Below are positions 6,014 through 7,170 of a stretch of DNA of 7,170 nt, piece after piece. How positions within the stretch are numbered: position 1 is the first letter of the stretch; each line of letters starts with the position of its first letter. The position numbers were made by a program, and so were the translations under genes. The DNA is from Chloroflexota bacterium. Its GTDB lineage: Bacteria > Chloroflexota > Dehalococcoidia > RBG-13-53-26. The stretch spans positions 1-7,170 of the forward strand of contig JAUWXW010000083.1 in the NCBI GenBank assembly GCA_030616195.1, in the 5' to 3' direction. Under the pieces are notes generated by a model that worked only from the letters and a program-made list of their open reading frames with translations, was not told where the DNA came from and made no database searches.

Positions 6014-6140
6014 TGTCATTCTGAGGTCGCTTTGGGCGACCGAAGAATCCCGAGACCCTCAGTCGCTTTGGGCGACCGAAGTAGCGCGACCCTTTAGGGT
6101 CGCTTCCTTGGCGAGGCTAAAGCCTCGCGCTACTGTCATT
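6014..6140. mobile_element. REP/MITE-like palindromic repeat element
   Basis: This is a compact non-coding array of palindromes. A 20-bp unit occurs twice exactly (6026-6045 and 6062-6081), each containing the hairpin GTCGC/GCGAC. Next, two hairpins with 7-bp stems (6086-6103, TTTA loop; 6111-6128, TAAA loop) sit inside a 9-bp outer inverted repeat, GTAGCGCGA at 6081-6089 and TCGCGCTAC at 6125-6133, which allows a cruciform or three-way junction. TGTCATT flanks both sides (6014-6020 and 6134-6140). The opening GTCATTCTGAG...GAAGAATC resembles dispersed repeats I recall from several bacterial genomes. No transposase is encoded, so any movement would need help in trans. It ends 2 nt from the stop codon of the CoA-binding protein gene. 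Confidence 0.7.
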
Positions 6141-6549
6141 GAACACCTTCTACTCCTTCCTTTAGCTTGATGTGTTCTTTGCGCATGCACTTGTCCATGA
6201 CCACCAGGAGACCGGCTTCTCTGGCGCGGGCCACCGCTTCCTCGTTTATCACCCCTTCCTGCATCCATACCGCCTTGGCTCCGGCTCTGATTGCTCCCTC
6301 TACAATGTCTGGCACCTCTCCAGAGCGTCGAAATATGTCCACTACCTCGATAGGCTCAGGGATAGAGGCCAAGTCCGGGTAGCAGGTCTCGCCGAGTATC
6401 TCCTTCTCCCTAGGGTTCACCGGAACAATCCTGTATCCCTGCTCTCTAAGATAAGTTGCCACCCTTTGGCTGGGGCGCTCCGCTTTTGGTGACAGGCCCA
6501 CTATGGCTATAGTGCGCCAGGTTTTCAGGATTCTCTCTTCCTCACTCAT
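6136..6549 (-). CDS. CoA-binding domain protein (YccU-like)
   Basis: This 137-residue protein is a single Rossmann-type CoA-binding domain related to the N-terminal domain of succinyl-CoA synthetase alpha. Family marks are TIAIVGLS (13-20), VPVNPREKEILGE (42-54), the VDIFRR strand (70-75), the VWMQEGV segment (94-100) and the C-terminal VVMDKCMRKEH (116-126). It is likely cytoplasmic and binds CoA or a nucleotide; the biological role of stand-alone members is not established. I choose the ATG at 6549, with GAAGG just upstream, over the GTG at 6561, whose Shine-Dalgarno would be too close. It follows the MoaD-like gene by 42 nt and is probably cotranscribed with it. Its last codons run into the palindromic element, and its stop lies within one of the TGTCATT copies. 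Confidence 0.88.
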   Translation of the reverse strand: MSEEERILKTWRTIAIVGLSPKAERPSQRVATYLREQGYRIVPVNPREKEILGETCYPDLASIPEPIEVVDIFRRSGEVPDIVEGAIRAGAKAVWMQEGVINEEAVARAREAGLLVVMDKCMRKEHIKLKEGVEGVQ

Positions 6550-6591
6550 TCTGGCCTTCACCTCTCGACTATAAATCCTGGCCCTTTCAAG

Positions 6592-6885
6592 TTAGCCCCC
6601 TCCCCAAAAGTAGTTCATGCCGATGCCCACCTCGTCGCCCTCACTGAGCTCGGCCTCCAACCCGCCAGGAAGGCTCTCCAAATCACGCCCGTTAACCAGG
6701 ACGAAATACTCTGCGTCAAGCACCCCACCCTGTGAGTCTATGGCTGCAATAGCCCCCTGGCTCTTTCGGGCTATCTCCTGCAAAAGGACCCTTATAGTGG
6801 CCCTGTCAGTCGAAAGCTCTACGTGATCATGGCCAAAGACCTTTGCCACATCGAAGTGGAAGAAAGACTTCAACCGTATTCTCAC
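6592..6885 (-). CDS. MoaD/ThiS-like ubiquitin-fold sulfur carrier
   Basis: This 97-residue protein has the beta-grasp pattern: MRIRLKSFFHFDVAKVFG at the start, a central FVLVNGRDLE strand, and EGDEVGIGMNYFWGGG at the end. The C-terminal glycines are the site that an E1-like enzyme adenylates and that carries thiocarboxylate sulfur, as in MoaD (molybdopterin) and ThiS (thiamine). It ends Gly-Gly-Gly rather than plain Gly-Gly. The GTG at 6885 overlaps the stop of the E1-like gene (GTGA) and follows GGAG by 8 nt, so translation is coupled. The neighbouring E1-like gene is its obvious partner. Which cofactor it serves (Mo/W-pterin or another) cannot be told from this window. Confidence 0.87.
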   Translation of the reverse strand: MRIRLKSFFHFDVAKVFGHDHVELSTDRATIRVLLQEIARKSQGAIAAIDSQGGVLDAEYFVLVNGRDLESLPGGLEAELSEGDEVGIGMNYFWGGG

Positions 6886-7170
6886 CGGTGATGCTCCTTT
6901 CCAATTCCGCACACTTTGCAATCAGGATTCTTTGCCAAGTCACGGAAGCCAAAATCCATAGTAGCCTCATTGATATACATCATCTTGCTGGTGAGCAGAC
7001 GGCCAAAGCCTGCCAGGAGCTTGATTGCCTCGATAGCCTGGATGATGCCGATCAGAGCCGGGGTTACGCCGAAAACCGGGAACGGCTTGAGCTCCTTCGG
7101 TTTCTGGGGGTAGATACAGGCGAAGCAGGGTGTCTCTCCAGGGATGATGGCAGTAACCTGACCGTTGAGC
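6882..7170 (-). CDS. HesA/MoeB/ThiF-family E1-like adenylyltransferase, C-terminal part (partial)
   Basis: The last 95 residues of an E1-like enzyme that adenylates the C-terminal glycine of a ubiquitin-like sulfur carrier are visible. Family marks are NGQVTAIIPGETPCFACIYP, the helix IIQAIEAIKLLAGFG, and the closing NPDCKVCG. The two Cys-x2-Cys pairs (CFAC and CKVC) are the structural zinc site. Between them, in the segment KPFPVFGVTPALIG, there is no cysteine where ThiF and MoeB carry one, which points to a HesA-like branch. The nucleotide-binding half lies outside the window. The stop overlaps the start of the MoaD-like gene by 4 nt, strong evidence of a dedicated pair. Confidence 0.88.
   Translation of the reverse strand, partial: LNGQVTAIIPGETPCFACIYPQKPKELKPFPVFGVTPALIGIIQAIEAIKLLAGFGRLLTSKMMYINEATMDFGFRDLAKNPDCKVCGIGKEHHR

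Noticed and set aside
6026..6081. CRISPR-like repeats
   Set aside because: Only two 20-bp units with a 16-bp gap, each itself palindromic, beside nested hairpins; there are no further units and no cas genes.
6014..6140. TGTCATT flanks as a definite target-site duplication
   Set aside because: The left copy is part of a GTCATTCTGAG motif that I recall as belonging to the repeat itself, so duplication on insertion cannot be concluded from one copy.

Overview
This 7.2-kb window is bacterial chromosome of moderate GC content. It suggests an anaerobe or microaerophile: it carries a B12-dependent (oxygen-independent) ribonucleotide reductase, a rubrerythrin, and a MoaD-like/HesA-like sulfur-carrier pair. 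The NrdR-NrdJ pair and the repeat style fit Chloroflexota (Dehalococcoidia-like), but that placement is inference from memory of family sequences, not a search.

Left part (1-3741, all minus strand). The NrdR repressor gene and nrdJ form an operon with a 19-nt gap. It is driven by a near-perfect sigma70 promoter (3713-3741) whose spacer contains a 14/16 match to the NrdR box, with a weaker second box 30 bp downstream, so the operon is very probably autoregulated. Downstream, after about 250 bp of palindrome-rich DNA, lies the 5' end of an acetyl-CoA hydrolase/transferase family gene. It has its own extended -10 promoter, a strong Shine-Dalgarno, and apparently a CTG start codon.

Middle part (3742-5465). 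A divergent region of about 580 bp has no recognisable conserved protein. It contains strong hairpins, an inverted copy of the nrdR -10 region, a candidate plus-strand promoter and a doubtful 89-codon ORF that overlaps the next gene by GTGA. It leads into a plus-strand ketoacyl-ACP synthase III (FabH-like) gene with a complete Cys-His-Asn triad and a small N-terminal insertion.

Right part (5466-7170, all minus strand). A partial HesA/MoeB/ThiF-type E1-like gene overlaps (GTGA) a small MoaD/ThiS-like sulfur carrier ending in Gly-Gly-Gly. A CoA-binding (YccU-like) protein follows. Then come a compact palindromic repeat element and rubrerythrin. The E1/carrier pair should work together in sulfur transfer for molybdenum/tungsten cofactor or a related thio-cofactor; the CoA-binding protein and rubrerythrin are probably only positional neighbours.

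Most of the window is ordinary metabolism. The points most worth a second look are the NrdR operator buried in the promoter spacer, the CTG start, the palindromic element abutting a stop codon, and the unexplained structured divergent region.
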